From positions 3,466,517 through 3,530,516 of the forward strand of contig NC_081339.1 of the NCBI RefSeq assembly GCF_022539665.2: a stretch of DNA of 64,000 nucleotides. The letters run 5' to 3'. Under the pieces are notes generated by a model. The model was not told where the DNA came from. It did no database searches and worked only from the letters and a program-made list of their open reading frames with translations. This DNA is from Daphnia carinata (Eukaryota; Arthropoda; Branchiopoda; Diplostraca; Daphniidae). This document shows positions 12,332 through 26,120 of this stretch, in pieces. A program made the translations under genes and the position numbers. How positions within the stretch are numbered: the first letter of the stretch is position 1; every line of letters begins with the position of its first letter.

Positions 12332-15300
12332 TCAAGCTTGTGGTCTCCACCCATGGAAAATACGGTACAAATTAGCAGGATCGGTGGCCTGCTGGATGAG
12401 TAAGTTGACCTGACCTCGTACCGACAACGGAGTTCCTTTTTCCACTCCTCGAAGCTTCTGACTCAGCCGAACCAGAGTACGTTTGGCGGACTCGTTAACT
12501 TCTGTATCGACAGACCCTGAAAATACAGCAAGATTGTTATTCATCGATAGGACGCGATAAGGAGATATCAACACTGAAATAAATACCTTCTTCGGGGAGG
12601 GTGCCTATTGCAGATGAATCGCGACGTTTGCTCAAATTGCGTTGCTTTTGTTGCAAAGCAGCGGCTTTTTGTGGTGTTACTGTCCATACGTAGAGTGGGT
12701 CGTAGAGAAGTACTTCCAGTAGAGTTAAGATACTATCCTGCTGTTTCCGCATGACCTCCATGGTAAATTCACAACATCGGCGAAATATACCCTCTACACC
12801 CATAACGCCCATGGCATCTACCATGTCACTGTTGGTTTAACCATTAAATAATTATGATTGAATACATGGGAATATTAAATGTCTTGTCATTACCGAGTCA
12901 GCCGGAATGGAACTGTTTCAGGAATGGGCAAAACCGTCCCTTGATCAAAGGCGATCCCAAGATCAATATGGATCTATAAATTTTTTAAGTATTATAATTT
13001 TAACGGTGATTGGAAGTTACGTGAAATTACCAGCTCGGCTGTGTATTCATCGATGAGAATGTTCTGTAGATGGCGATCCCCTAGACCAAGGATATAGCCA
13101 ACCATGGAAGATGCGGCAGCGCTGCGAGTATATGTTATTCGTTTTTCGAACCAAATCGAAGGCGTTGAGTATTGTTCCAGAAAAAAATGGCGAAACACAG
13201 GTGGGAAACGGGCGCAAATCTCCTGGAAGCGCTGGAAACGTTGCTCTGAGCTTTTAATGTTCATCAAATTAGCCATTTCTTTCCTGGCCTCCTCGGTACC
13301 CAGGTCGCCCGGCTTAGCGTAACGCGAATGCGCACCGGACTTGCCATCTTTACCTGGAATAAACAATTTTAATAAAAATACTTAATTCAATCAAAACATA
13401 AACTCTTACCCATCAGATAACATCCAATAGGATTCGTTCCTTCACACCATTCCAGCAATCCACTTCTTCTAGACAGGGGAACCACTTTGTACTTTCTAAT
13501 ATTTAATTTGCGTCGGCGTGCCTGTTCGTCTCGTTCCAGGAACAGATTCATGGTGGAGAATACTTGCTGCATAACAGCGTCTTGACGTAAATCATCTTTT
13601 CCTTTAAGTAGCATGGGCCTGGTCTTGCCATCCGTACCCAAACAGGCCATTTTCTTAGGAGCATTGATACCGCCCACTAGCATGAAATTGGGATCAAATG
13701 AGACTATCCCTACCACCTGCTCTTTTTGGTATACGCCATTGGGATTCACTGCTAGCGGGAAGGTGGGAATAGCTACGTCCTCCATATTTTTGATGTCACG
13801 CAATTCGGGCGGAAGTTTGAGTGCCTCTAAACTTCGATCCTTCGGGTTCGCTTCCTTATTAGCAAGCTGGATCAAACTTAAATGAAGCTGTTCCAATTTT
13901 CTGCAAAGGTCCCCGATCTCTGGGCGTTTGGCCACTTTCTGTAACAGTTTCTTGGCTGCAATCACACGATCTTCATCCGGCTGATGGTTTGCTGAACGAG
14001 ATCCTTCTTCAATTTCTTTATCTTTGTTGGTCATGGCAAGAGCTAAGATGACAGGAAGCGTGCTGCATTAACAAAAATACGTTTAACAATCAAATAATTC
14101 TATGCAATAAATAGAAGTATACTGATGAGGATGTTCCACCGCGCATTTTTCCATTAAATTTTGCAATAATTTGGGGAAATCATCGTGATACAGTTGTGGA
14201 TTCGGTTTAGATACTAGACGAGCAGCCAACTGAGGCAGTACAGATATGAAATGATAAGAAGGTATTTGAGCTATCCCTTTCGTCATCAATTCCGTGAGAT
14301 CGACGTTGGCACGATTGTCGAACCACAGCGAAATCAATCGCGATATTCTCACATCAAAAGAAATATTTTTGTTCTCGCCTCCTGTCTCTTGCCGAATGCC
14401 TTCCTAAAATAATTGAATAAAAATGATTTAGTAATGAAAACTCAACCAAAATGGAAGAATACTTACTAAATAATTTTTGACAGCTTCAAGTAAATACGAT
14501 TCTCGTTCTTTGAACAAGGTTTCAAACTCGCACATGTCATTTGTCGTTTCATTTGTCATGAAGAGATTGGCACGTCTTACTTCATCCTTGTTTCCTTCCG
14601 TTGCGCTGGCTCTAAGTTTTTTCAATTCGGCTGCCTGGCCCTGCCGGATTTTGGCAAGTTTTTGTTGCGTCTCAAAATCCTTGGATTCGATGTAGCTTTG
14701 CAGGTCTTTGTAAAGCGAATCGGCATAAGCTGCTAGAATTTGACGCGCTTCTGAAACGTTAGACGCGGATGGATTTTCTTTGCCTTCAAATCCGCTCCAT
14801 TTATGACGGGTCTGAGCATCGTCAGCCTCATCAAGAGATTTGCGGAAATAGAGGGACAGAATTTGACGAGGATTCTCGGAACGTGTTTCATGCAGCCATT
14901 GGCCGAGAAGATTCAAAACTCGCGGATAAATTGGATGTCGAATCGCATCGGCTTCCAACGTAGCCGACAAGGAGCGTAACGTATTCAGTGCTTGATCACC
15001 GTCTTTACGTTGCCATTCAGTCAACGCCTTTTCCAAATGAAATTTCATTTGAACTTCTTTATTATGTCCGGTGAGCGTCGATAGTTGGGTTAGGCAGCGT
15101 TCAGCAGCAGGGTAATTTCCATACTGACGGGCTTTCTGGCAAGTCTCGAGCAACGTGTCAACTAAAGCTGCCGTTGTTTCGGTAGAGCGTGGCAAAAGCT
15201 CTTTCAGCATAACCGCACGCAGAGTTAAAGATGGCTCTATGTAGTTAAAATCATTTACAGTTAAACGATCTTGCGTCCACTTTTCTTTGAGAACAGCCAA

Positions 15301-18300
15301 TTGTTTGTCAGACTGGCTGATATCCTCCAGGTCGCAGATCAATCGTAACTGAGTTAAAGCAGGATAGATAATGCGGCAGCTTTCTAGACTGCCAGCTTGA
15401 CGTAGATGGTCGATAACGTGAGAACGTGATTGCGATAAATTGCGAATCAGTTCAGGTTGATCACCCTGTTTCAACGCGACGAGTGAATTGAAAAGTAATT
15501 GCTGGAAACCTGCTTTCTCTTCCTTTTCTGCTTCGTGACGTTGGTCCCAATTCGACAGACGCCAAGCACATTCGTATTGATATTCCCTTATGGCTGGGTT
15601 ATCTTGATTGCAGGTAACATCAGACAGTGTCCGGTAGAGGCCACATCGTGATAAGGCGGATAATGCCATCGTCTGTTGATCTTCCGAGTCAGTATATGAA
15701 GCCTGTGCGTCGTAAAACTCGAGCGCTCGGAACCAATCCGACTCTTGTTCGTAGCGACGGATGTCCGGAAGTGATTGGAATCCAGTTCGGCCGTCCGGTT
15801 CACCAGTACAAGTGTAAGCTTCAAACAGTAAATCTTGAACAGGTTGCATTTTCCTATAACCACTATCTCCAGCATCATTTAGTGGCTCTGAATGGCCAGT
15901 CGTATTCAAACGATCCAGCCAAATTTCGGCATACATGATCTGAAAAATAGCAAATAAATTTTAAGTTTTTAATCAGCTAAAAAAGAATAACAATTATTTT
16001 ACCGTGCTGAAATAAGCCTTACACGACTGGGCTGCTCTGGCGGCATTGAGGTAATTCAAATTAAGCCGAAAATTTCGATCCCACGGTGAATCTGTTTTCT
16101 TTTCACCTTTCTGGGACCTCAGGTGTTGCACAATTTGAAGGATCGTCTTGACAGAAGCTTCAGCCATATTGTTGGACGGGTCTAAAATAGCATTGATGTG
16201 CATTGATATAACACTTTGAATGCGTTGTTCACCACTGGTCAGCATAGCGCGAACAACAAACGGCAATAGGGCCGAACAGAATTCCGGCTGTAGGCGACAA
16301 ACAGGCAAAAGAGTAGCATAGAAACTAGGCGGACTGAATGCGCTTATGAGCGTGCAGGTCAGCCGGACTAGCCACGAAGAATGTCCTGCTTGTGTCCATA
16401 GTAAATTGTCATCAACGTTGCTGTCAAAGTACTGCATATCGACGAATAAACTCTTCTTATCCTTTTGCGGTTTAATTCGGAATGGTAGAATCAGATCACG
16501 AGATGGCCATGAATATTTATTTGCTAGTAAAGCAAATTGCTGGCCTTCTACGCTATCCATAGCTGCTAGCATGACCTGGCCGGACAAGTTGAGCAATTGG
16601 ATGCTGTCGCTCGTGAACAAGAATCGCACCAGCATTGGGAAGACGGTCACGGCCAATTGGAGAGTGGAATGACTTTGAGCGTGGTATTCCATCTGACCTT
16701 GTACAGTTGTTGTATCAGGAACGGGAGTGTCCGGTTGAAGAATCAACGTTGTCAAATCAGCTGGCCCTAGTTCTCCTAGGGCGACTGCAACTGCCTCTGT
16801 TAAATTCTGTTTGGATTTGCAAAGCTGGATCAAACTGCAAACGAGGCGATGTATAGTACTGCGGATGCAGTCGGAAGATGATCCGTTTCCAGTTTCTAGT
16901 TTGGCGTAGAGTTCCGTCAGTTCCTTCTTCCGCTTGGCCAATAGCTTCGCAAGGTTTTCCACACTTTCAACTGGGATATCGTCATATCCTAATTGAGTTA
17001 CTAAACCCAAAAAGACGATAATCTCTTCTTCGAGTGAACGATTCCTATTTTGTCTTCTGCTTTCAAATGCCCGGGTCAAACGAGCAAACTGTGGTAAATT
17101 AGGAAAAGGACTCAACTGATCTATTGAATTTTTCAATGTATCACCGTGTTCCACAATCAGGAGTTCCAGTATATCCACCGCCAGCCATTGGAGTCCATTA
17201 GAAGCTTTCGCCCAGGGGGTGATGAAGCCGACAATTGTCACCAACAGCTGGCCGACGATATGTGGACATGTATTTATGATTTTAACAACAAGTCCTTTGA
17301 CGATCACTAGTGCACCTCTTCGTAACGTTTCGTCCGTCTCATCTTTGCGAATTACATGCCCCATCCGATGAACGATTGAATAGAAGACGTAAAACAGCAT
17401 TGACTGTTGATTTTCTTCCATAGAACTTACTAGCAAATCCGACGCTGCCGATAGGTTAACTAAAGCTTGTTGCTTGTCTGTCAATCGACAGCCCATCTCA
17501 AAGGCGATAAATAATTTCACAAGAAGAGTGTGGACTTCCCACGGATGCGTTGCAGTCCACAGGGCAAAATTTTCAAATGGTTCGGTGTTGATATCAGCAA
17601 TAACATCAGGTGAGAAATGTCGAATAGCGTCGATTACAGCGGCTTTCTCAAAACGGAATGATCCGGTGAGCGGAAGAATTATTTCTGGACCGAAGAGCTG
17701 GGCGGATACGGTGGCATCATAAACACTACATAAAAGGCGACTTGTTAATTCCAGTAAATTGTTTTTAAGCGCTTGACTTGTGCGACTTCGATCTAGTACA
17801 AGTTGATGTATCTCTTGATATTTGGTCTGCGCAAATCGATTTAATGTTACTGGCACTTCAGGTCCTTTTAATTTGGCTTCGGAGAGAAGAGGCAACATTT
17901 TGGCCATGATGGCAGCGAGGTGCTGGCACACCATATCTGCCACATCAACACCCATTAATTGCGCTAGTTGAGCCATCTTTTGAGCCTCTTTTTTCAAAAA
18001 CATGATTGGCACGACAATTTCTTGGTTTTTCTCCACAAAGCTAATCAAGCTGGAACAGTGATAAATGCCGAATGGAAAGTTGTTGAAATCTTCCGTGTCC
18101 AGCCACCGATCCAGCAGAAATTCCAGTCGCGAATCGAGCCATCCATAATAGTCCAGATTGAGTTGGCGAGCTGCTAGTTCCAAGGCACGTTGGAGATTAT
18201 CAATTTCAACTGAATGATAACGAGTAAAACGTAGCATCATAACCAATGCTGTTTTCTCTGCCCAAGGGCTTTTGACGATCAGAGAACACAGTAGTTGAAG

Positions 18301-21300
18301 GACTGATGCGGATCGGATAGCAACATCTCTTTGTTCATCTAAATTAATGAATTCTTTGGTGACAACAGCAGATGAAAGGGTAGCCAATAGACTGTCTTGC
18401 CAACTGGTGGACACAGTATCACCGTAGTCAAATAGCTGATGTAGAACTAGGCTGGTGGCCATCGCTGTGGAGTTGAATGGGCGATTCAGTCCAGCCAATG
18501 CCTCGATGCAAATTGGGGATATAGGGTCTGTCGATTCAACTGTTCCAGCACCCCATTTAAGCCAGTTGGCTGATGATGGAAGACTTGCAAGGCATTGGTA
18601 AAATGCTTTTTCAACTGGAGGGCCGAACATATCTTCCTGGATTTCCGTTTGAAAGCGGAGAAATAAACTGATGATTTTGGCTTTGGAAGATGAACAACCA
18701 ACATTGGATACATGAACGGTTAAGGGAGGAAGTAAACGCAGTATAGTGGATGCAGCTTCGTGATCGTAGATGAATTGGTGGCCTAATCCGGATAGCAAAT
18801 CAACCATGTCCATGACGTGAACGGCGTCTAATAATTGCAGAGGTGCTCGACAATAGGCCTGGAGTAAACAGATACTTTGTTGAAGATGATAATAGGAAGC
18901 CGGATCCGTTCCAGCATTTGCTAATGCTCGCAGTAAATCCGTTTTCATTGTGCAATAAACTGGACGAACTGCTTCGGACGGATCGGAGGGACTAGAGACG
19001 ATAGACAATAAACGATACAACTCCACATGCCATGCTTCGTGGTCTGTTAGCAGACAAGGATCGAATAAGCTTGTTTTCTTTTCTTCTTTACTTTGATCGG
19101 CTACTGGAATGGAAGGGTGGCTTGCCCCACCTCGACGGATTTCACCAAAAGTGTCATCTTTTGACTCGGTGCGTGAAGAAACGCTTACAAGTTTCCCAAA
19201 ACAAAGGTCCCAGATGATCGGACGTAAATAGTCTTCACCACTTGATTCAATGCTGAACATGGCGGTGAAGGTTTGAAGACATCGACGGGAGTAAATAGTT
19301 TCTTCGGACAAGATAAGTGCAAAAATGGGCTTGACAAGCAGTACAGCCATTTCGCGGAGCTGGGACGTGTTTGAAGTTAAACCAGCCAAAACAAAGTTGC
19401 GCACCAATGAGAGCAAAAGAATAGCATCATCTAGTGCTGAAAGTAGATCGATGACTATCTTCTTGTAATTTTGTATGTGAAGTTCCATCCGAACGAGGAG
19501 ATCAACGATCAATGCACTTTGTTCTTCCAGGACTGTTGTTGACATGGGGTAGTTGATTAACGGCCTTAATGTACTGGAGTTAGGGGTTTTTGCTAGAACC
19601 GATTGATCCCCATCCAGGAATTCGATGAAACGAAATTTGGATTCTAGACGATGACATTCAAAGTCAAACTGTGTTTGGGTTCCAAGTTGGCTCAGTTGAG
19701 AGCAAATGGCTCTCCTTTCGACCATTGGCTGCTTCATAGCGAGGGCAGCTAGTAACCCAAAATGTAGATCCGCTGTTGCGTCATACTCTTTGCCCTAAAC
19801 ACGTAACAATTAAAATTATTAACAATCTATTAATATTTCCAATAGATCAAAAATAATATACCCTGCAATTTAATAGCCATTCCGTTAACATTAAACGGAT
19901 AGAGCGATCTCCAACCGGGTCACCCCATACATTCCAAATGGAGTTGGAAGAACTTTTGAAGTTAACTTCTAATGGCCGAATAAAAGAATGGTCAGGTAGG
20001 ACGTAGCGATGAAGAAAGGCAGCTAAGCATAGCATGGAATGACGATCACACGGAATGGAACCGCCAGGTCTAGCTAATAATTGAGCGATTTGACGAGCCA
20101 TTGGTACCGAAGGTAGTCGGTACAGTAGCAAAGTCGCCATAAGAAGGAAACTTTCTTTGTGGCATTTGTGCGCTACCACACATTTGAATGCAGATTCCAA
20201 CAATCTGGCCACGTTATCCAATTGAAGAGAAGATTGAATCAATTCCTTGCTGTCTGGCCGTTGTTCGAACAAGGCGATGCACACAATGCGAAATAATTTA
20301 AGGCAGTGAGCCATCATTTCGTATTGGCGGCAATCGTGAGTAACGTCTACGACGTAGTTGAGCAACTCTTTCATCTCGTGAGTCTGAGGAAATTCTGGAT
20401 AAATTGCGACAAAATGCGTGGTAATTTGAAGCAATGGAATGGATTCGTTAGTAGCTCCCATCGTCCTCAAACGATCGATCAATTCCGAAAGGCCCGACAT
20501 CAAGCGTTTTTTCTTAGTAGATGGCCCAGAAATTTGTGAGGTGGACGTTTCATCCATAATGCCCATGCGTGTGACGTCCATGCTGAAATCTGGCAATGAA
20601 AAGATTTGCCGAGCTACACGGACAGCCAGGGTAACGGTGTTTTGTTCCAGGTCAAATACTTTCTTCTCTGCTGTCTTGTTTCGTTGCCTATAATTAAAAT
20701 CAATAAAGACAAAAGATTAATGATGAAGTTGAAAATGATAAGGAATGATTAATTATCACCGGTTTGTCTTGATAATGAAATCGATCAAACTATGCAATCG
20801 ACGCATAATTCGCAACCAATCATCGACATTTCCTGCGACCATAAAGCCAATTTCGTTTGGTTCGATTCCGCAGGGATGATGGGCAACCATAGCAAGGAGC
20901 GAGTACTGGACTATTAGGTCGATGTCTTCTAGGTGATCGTGACAGAGATCAAGGATTGTGTTTAGAGTGGCTTCAGTCAGCCTACACAAAAGAAACCTAT
21001 CTTCACATCCTACAGCAAAAGCCAATTGAATAGCTGAATCTATCCAGATTTGGACTAGAAAATGCTCTTTTTGAAGTACAGTTTTGTTGTTAAGGTTGTC
21101 TTTGAAAAACTGCAACTTTTTTCTCACTTTAAGTAGAATGTCTGATTGGAGAGTACCATGACACATTACATAATTCAGAAGATTGGCTAAGGAGACATAA
21201 GTAACATTGTTGGGAAGTTGGCTTCGTAGAATTTTCAAACTTATAAGGAAAATACTGAGCCAGGCATTTGGTTTTAATTTAGACCAATAGCCTCTTTTTG

Positions 21301-21812
21301 ATAAAATTTCACGATTAAGTGCAGTTAGGTGATCTCTTCCAAATTTTTCCAGCATGAAAGGATCTTTTAACGCCATCAAACAGTGATCCAAGACTTCATC
21401 TACATCAAGTCTAGGTTTGCGTTCACTGGCCAGAACTATCACATTTAAAAGGCAATTTGCACTGAGTTGTAGTTGATTTTCTCTTAGAGTTTTCTGAGCT
21501 TGAGTTATTCCAACACCTTTTGCTTCATCCTGTTTAAACTTGTCCACTTCCTGTGACACAAAAATAGTTTGAATCATTCCAAATAGTTGTGTGAATTGGA
21601 ATAACCTTGCTCATGTAAGTTACTGCCGCGTGGAATACATCGTTCCACGTAAATCCATAGTTTGTATCAGTGTTACCGTCCAAAATTGCAATGTAGTTTT
21701 GATTGCCCAGCAATCTTGTAATAGTTTCTGCATTTTTCCGCCTTTCGGTAATTTTGTCACTTCCCATGCATTTCGATGCTTCAATTATGGAGGAAATTTC
21801 AAATTCCCCCAT
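12332..21812 (-). CDS. ATM: ATM serine/threonine protein kinase (PIKK family)
   Basis: Nuclear PI3K-like protein kinase that signals DNA double-strand breaks through MRN and Chk2/p53-type substrates. The ATG at 21812 ([15 protein letters not shown]) is followed by a TAN-type motif ([16 protein letters not shown]). Exons are approximately 21812-21607, 21550-20760, 20688-19861, 19797-16002, 15940-14465, 14404-14125, 14062-13411, 13353-13031, 12974-12895, 12831-12590 and 12516-12332. The total is about 2,950 residues, in the family range. The 3.8 kb exon encodes the HEAT-repeat solenoid and the 14465-15940 exon the FAT region. The kinase domain shows [16 protein letters not shown], the catalytic loop [13 protein letters not shown] and the DFG-equivalent [11 protein letters not shown]. 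The ATM-type [15 protein letters not shown] precedes the C-terminal FATC segment ending [19 protein letters not shown]. The kinase-to-FATC spacing and motifs identify ATM rather than ATR, mTOR or DNA-PK. No frame breaks were seen. Confidence 0.95.
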
Positions 21813-22269
21813 GTATGTGACTATGGGGGAGAAACACCTAGAGGAAACACTGGGCGACACACGTGTTGAAAAAAACTATGCAAATCAAAACAAATTGAAC
21901 ATAGCTCGAATTCCACCGCTTGAGGGCGAGGTTGCACGATAGACTAACCAAGAAGTTGATAAGAATTTATCTACTCACAATAGTCTTAATCCCCTAAATT
22001 TTTAGATAATCAGAATTTTCAGATAATAAATCGGTTACATCAGGCCACATAATTCCATTTTACTACCGAACCAAAACAACTGCTCACAGTTCGGGATCGG
22101 CCCCGATTGCCTATAATCGGGTTCCCGCCCCGAAAATAGTCATTCGGGGCACAATCGGCGGACCAGTTCGTCAATCGGACGGGCAAAAATGCGGATCTAA
22201 CGAAACGCAAATTTGTTACAAGCTTTAGGTTTATTCATTTAAAAGTCATGTCATACGGTCCCAAAAGAA
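21813..22269. other. Intergenic with small GC-rich hairpin cluster
   Basis: About 455 bp between the ATM start and the end of WDR74. It includes the presumed ATM promoter and, at about 22085-22165, a GC-rich patch of short inverted repeats. One is CCCGATT/AATCGGG (around 22113-22132). Another is GCCCCGAA/TTCGGGGC (around 22126-22152). A minus-strand AATAAA near 22230-22235, about 35 nt past the WDR74 stop, is a likely poly(A) signal. Confidence 0.5.
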
Positions 22270-23771
22270 TTAGGGTAATGTTTTCCTTTTTTTCCTTGAA
22301 CTACCATTGTTTTTGGTCGGTGTTGCATCCACTTCTTTGTCCACTATGTCTTCAGTTTCGGTAAATGTTCGATCCTTGATTACTTCCATGGTATTCCAAA
22401 GTGTATCTTTTTCAGTGTCAACTATTTCCTCATTAAGATCTACATCTTGATCAGCTAGTACTCCAAAATCTTGACGCATCAATACAGCATTTAATCTTGA
22501 TTTCAAGTATGCTTTTTGAAGAGGTGTTTGTCGATCTAAATGGTGCAAGCGGACGAAACGATCAAGTCCAACACTAACAACTAGCGGTTTGGTAGGATGG
22601 CACACTATCTGTCGAATTGCCCCTGTAAATCCGCGGTACGCGTGAACAACTTTTTGTTGGCGGAAATCATACAGCAACATTCTTCCTTTTCCACTACCGA
22701 CAAGAACTTGGCTGCATAAATAATATATATATATATATATATAAATAAGAGTGTTTGAACATAATCGATAAATGTGAGAGTATCTCTACTTGGATCTCGA
22801 AGCTATGCTTATACATGTCCAGGCTTCTTCTGCCTCCGGAATACAGCTGATAACAGGGCGACGGCCACGCGACTTTGGATCGTAGAGCCGCACCTTGAAG
22901 TTTAAAAAGTTAGTATTCATACGGTAAACATAGATTTTTAATAAATTTTTTTTTCTTTACATGTCCATGTCTTGAGCACGTAGCTACTTGTTCAGAATTG
23001 GGCACAAATGCAAGATCACTAACCCATACAGGGACTGGCATGTCCAGAAAATCATTTCTGACCTGTTATTGAAACACAATTTGAAAATTACAGTCAAGTC
23101 AGAAAAAAATACCACATTTTTAGGATAAACATACATTTTTTGCTTTAAATACAGGGTGCTGAGCATTCTCCACATCCCAAAGCTGAAGGTCATTCTTTTT
23201 ACCCCCTGTGCCAACTATGTTTTTGTTGTAGGGTGAGACACGCATACGTGATAGACTTTCCCCAGCAGTTAGTGCATGAAATTCAATCTGCTGACTTGCC
23301 TTGAATTTCCAAAGCTTGACATCTCCACTTTCAGAAGCTGTGATAATGGAACTGATGACAAAACATAGATAAATTACTGTTTCAAGTGCAAAAACATGGC
23401 TAAGTTATCACTTACTCATTAAACTTTCCTACTCCACGTAAAGGTCCTTTACCAAATGGTGTTTCCACACAACCAGAGAAGCCTTTAAATTCTGTGTCAT
23501 ATATCTTAACCTTTTGGCTTCTAAGACCCATTAATATTTCGGTTTCTTCGTCATTTCCCCACGCCATACATGTTATTTCTTGTTGGCGATCCAGCGACTG
23601 TAAACTGTTCAGGTTTTTCGTTATGGTTTGGTGATTGTTGAAATTTACACCTAACAACGACATGAGTTTAAAGCTAGTGATATTGTTTCGTTTGCAATTA
23701 AAAATTAGTTTACCTTTAAACAACCCCGTTTCAGCCCCAACATAGACGTTAAAATCTTGTGTTGACGACAT
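22270..23771 (-). CDS. WDR74: WDR74/Nsa1 ribosome biogenesis WD40 protein
   Basis: Nucleolar WD40-propeller protein related to yeast Nsa1, which acts in pre-60S ribosome maturation with the NVL/MTR4 module. The start ATG is at 23771 (MSSTQDFNVYVGAETGLFKG). A 63-nt intron follows (about 23713-23651) and the frame resumes VNFNNHQTI. Further exons carry CMAWGNDEETEILMG, PFGKGPLRGVG, then segments near 23350-23220, 23165-23050, 22960-22890 and 22800-22710. The last exon (about 22683-22270) has GAIRQIVCHPTKPLVVSVGL followed by DRFVRLHHL and QKAYLKSRL, the WDR74 C-terminal signature. It ends in a basic, nuclear-localisation-like tail (SSRKKRKTLP). The size (about 380 residues) fits the family. A (TA)n run at about 22723-22742 lies in an intron. 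The gene shares a short intergenic promoter with golgin-84. Confidence 0.88.
22723..22746. repeat. (TA)n microsatellite in a WDR74 intron
   Basis: About ten TA dinucleotides in a row, within the last WDR74 intron. Confidence 0.9.
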
Positions 23772-24026
23772 TATCAACCTACTACCGACTACGGAGCAGC
23801 ATGGCATCTGAAATTTTAAATTACTGTCTGCTAGAGATCGGAGTCTGACACTTATGTTGCCAAACCTATTAAAAAGCAAAAGTTTGGCAATGTTGTTTTG
23901 AGTTCTTAATTTGACAGCTGACTTGTGGATTTGTTTTCGTCATCAGTTTTTTCTTGTAGCCGAAATATAGTGCATTCGTTTTACAGTTTCCGCACTAAGA
24001 AAGTCGGTTAATGGGTTGTCGCCGAA
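23772..24026. promoter_or_regulatory. Shared divergent promoter, WDR74 (-) and golgin-84 (+)
   Basis: Only 255 bp separate the two opposing start codons, so this segment must contain both 5' UTRs and both core promoters. No TATA box is evident in either direction, which fits housekeeping genes. Confidence 0.6.
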
Positions 24027-26120
24027 ATGTCTTGGCTAACCGATTTGGCAGGAAAAGCCGAAGATTTCCTCGTTAAAATTGACAAAAATGCTGCAGTTGC
24101 TGCTCAATCAGTGCTTGTAACAAAAGAACGTGTCACCCCCAACCAATCGAGACGTGACTCTGGTGCATCTGTAGCTTCGGATTTCTCCTCTAACCATGGG
24201 CAACAAACTGGGCCAGCTGCTGTTAACTTTAAAAACAGTGTTTCAATGTCTGATCTTTCCAAAGCAGGCAAATCCAAACCTGATCTTGATGCTACTTTAA
24301 TGGCTTCGCTCAACACAAATAGTGATGTACTGGATGCTTCTACTAACATCACATTATCAAGCTCTAGCGCCTACTCAAATGGTGATTTAAGTATCATCCA
24401 AGAAAACAGTTTGCTGAAACAGGAAATAAAATCACTTAACCAAGAAATAAGGCAATCTATGCAACATGCAAAACAAGCCCAAAAAGGTACAGGATTTTCC
24501 TTGTTGCCATTTCATGTAAAATTAGAATTCCATTTCTGCATATTTCAGAAGCCAAAGTTGCTGAACAGCAGTTAAAAAGTCAGGCAACTGCAGTCCAGTT
24601 AGTTGAACAACAACTGTCATCTTTAAGAAAAGAGAACATGGCCTTAGCTGATCAAATCCTAGACAAGGATGCTGAACTAACTACTCTAAAGGGAAAAATA
24701 GAAGCAGTCCATGTTGAACAGGGGTATCAAACAAAGTTGGAACACATCCAATCACAGCTGGAAACAGAGTCTCAGAAGAGGCAATCTCTAGAAGTTGAAA
24801 TGAAACTTCAGTGGAACCAAAGTGAAAAGGAGCGTTGCAACTTATTAGCTGAATCACAACAATATCAGTATCAACTGCAGACAGCTAAGGAAGAACTAGA
24901 AGTAGTTCATCAATCATTAAATGAATATAAACTTCGGGCTCAAAGGATCTTACAGGTTTAAATTGATCAAGCGATATAGTAAGTCACAATCCATAACGTT
25001 ATCAAAATTTATGTAGGACAAGGATAGACTATTGCAAGACATTAAACAACAGAAAACAGATGAAAGTTTTCAGCTTCCTAGTGAATTGTTAATGGCAGAG
25101 TTGGATCAACTTCAACAAGAACGGGATCTTCTACGAGAAGAAACAGCCCAGACTAATTCCCAACTACAACAATGTAGAAAAGAAATCGCACGTCTCGAAG
25201 CTAGGTGTGAGGTGCTTCTTTCGAAATATTTTTGTTTACTACATGTTTTATTTTTGCTTAGGTACGAAGCGGAAATCCGTCAAATTCGCGAAGCTAGCAG
25301 TCTTGCAGAAACTAGAGTGCTAGAGGAGCGAGCAAAAAAAGAACTGGTAGAAAACGAACTACGACAGTTAGAGGAAGAGTTGCGTTATGTCCGCGAAGAT
25401 CTCTCGCAACAAAAAGTACAGTCAGCTGGTAGAATCCAACAGCTTGAAATCGAATTGAGCAAGGTGAGGAACCAACTGACTAGTAAACAAAATAATTCCA
25501 AAACACCATCTCAAGATGAGCTTGAACAACGGTACAGTTAAATGTCGAATAAAAAATAAATATAGATAGATAATTTTTGGTTTTCGATACAGACTTCGAA
25601 CGTTAACGGAGACCTTAGTTGCAAAACAAGCCGTGTTGGAAAAAGTGCAATCTGAGCGTAGTTCATTGTTGCTCCAGTTGGAAAGAGCTACCAAAGAGCG
25701 GACTAGTAATGGAACGCCATCGGAGAATGAGACTTCAACACGCGTTCTGCTCAATATAACTGATGATGGTAATGCGTCGTAATATACAAAATGCTATATA
25801 GAAGGGTGATGGTAACAGAATTGATGTATGTTGCCTTAGAATTGGCGAAAGTAACGACGGGGGTTTCTCGGCGCATGCGCCATGCCTATTCGAGCTTGGA
25901 TTCCTTAAATTTTCGATTCGGGCAAGCCTTACGTCGACGACCTGCTGCTCGCCTAGTGCTATTTTTCTACGTAAAACAGATATTACTTTTTTTTAACTAC
26001 TTAACCTCTATCTTTTTATTTTCCATTTAGATGGTGGTGCTTCATTTTTGGGTTGCTTTCGTGCTTTTAACGTATACACCAGAGATGCATGTATCAAACC
26101 ATTCTACATCCCCTTCATAA
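24027..26120 (+). CDS. GOLGA5: Golgin-84 (Golgin subfamily A member 5)
   Basis: Tail-anchored coiled-coil Golgi protein that binds Rab1 and tethers intra-Golgi COPI vesicles. Exons read 24027-24486, 24549-24955, 25017-25204, 25262-25531, 25593-25768, 25819-25970 and 26031-26120, all joining in frame; about 590 residues. The N terminus MSWLTDLAGKAEDFLVKID is the golgin-84 signature. It is followed by a Ser/Thr-rich low-complexity stretch and then heptad-rich coiled coil from about residue 125 to 480. The C-terminal block RRPAARLVLFFY continues into MVVLHFWVAFVLLTYTPEMH, matching the family's conserved tail and single C-terminal membrane anchor. The stop is at 26118-26120. The small intron at 25769-25818 is only 50 nt. 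Assignment is secure from both termini. Confidence 0.93.
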
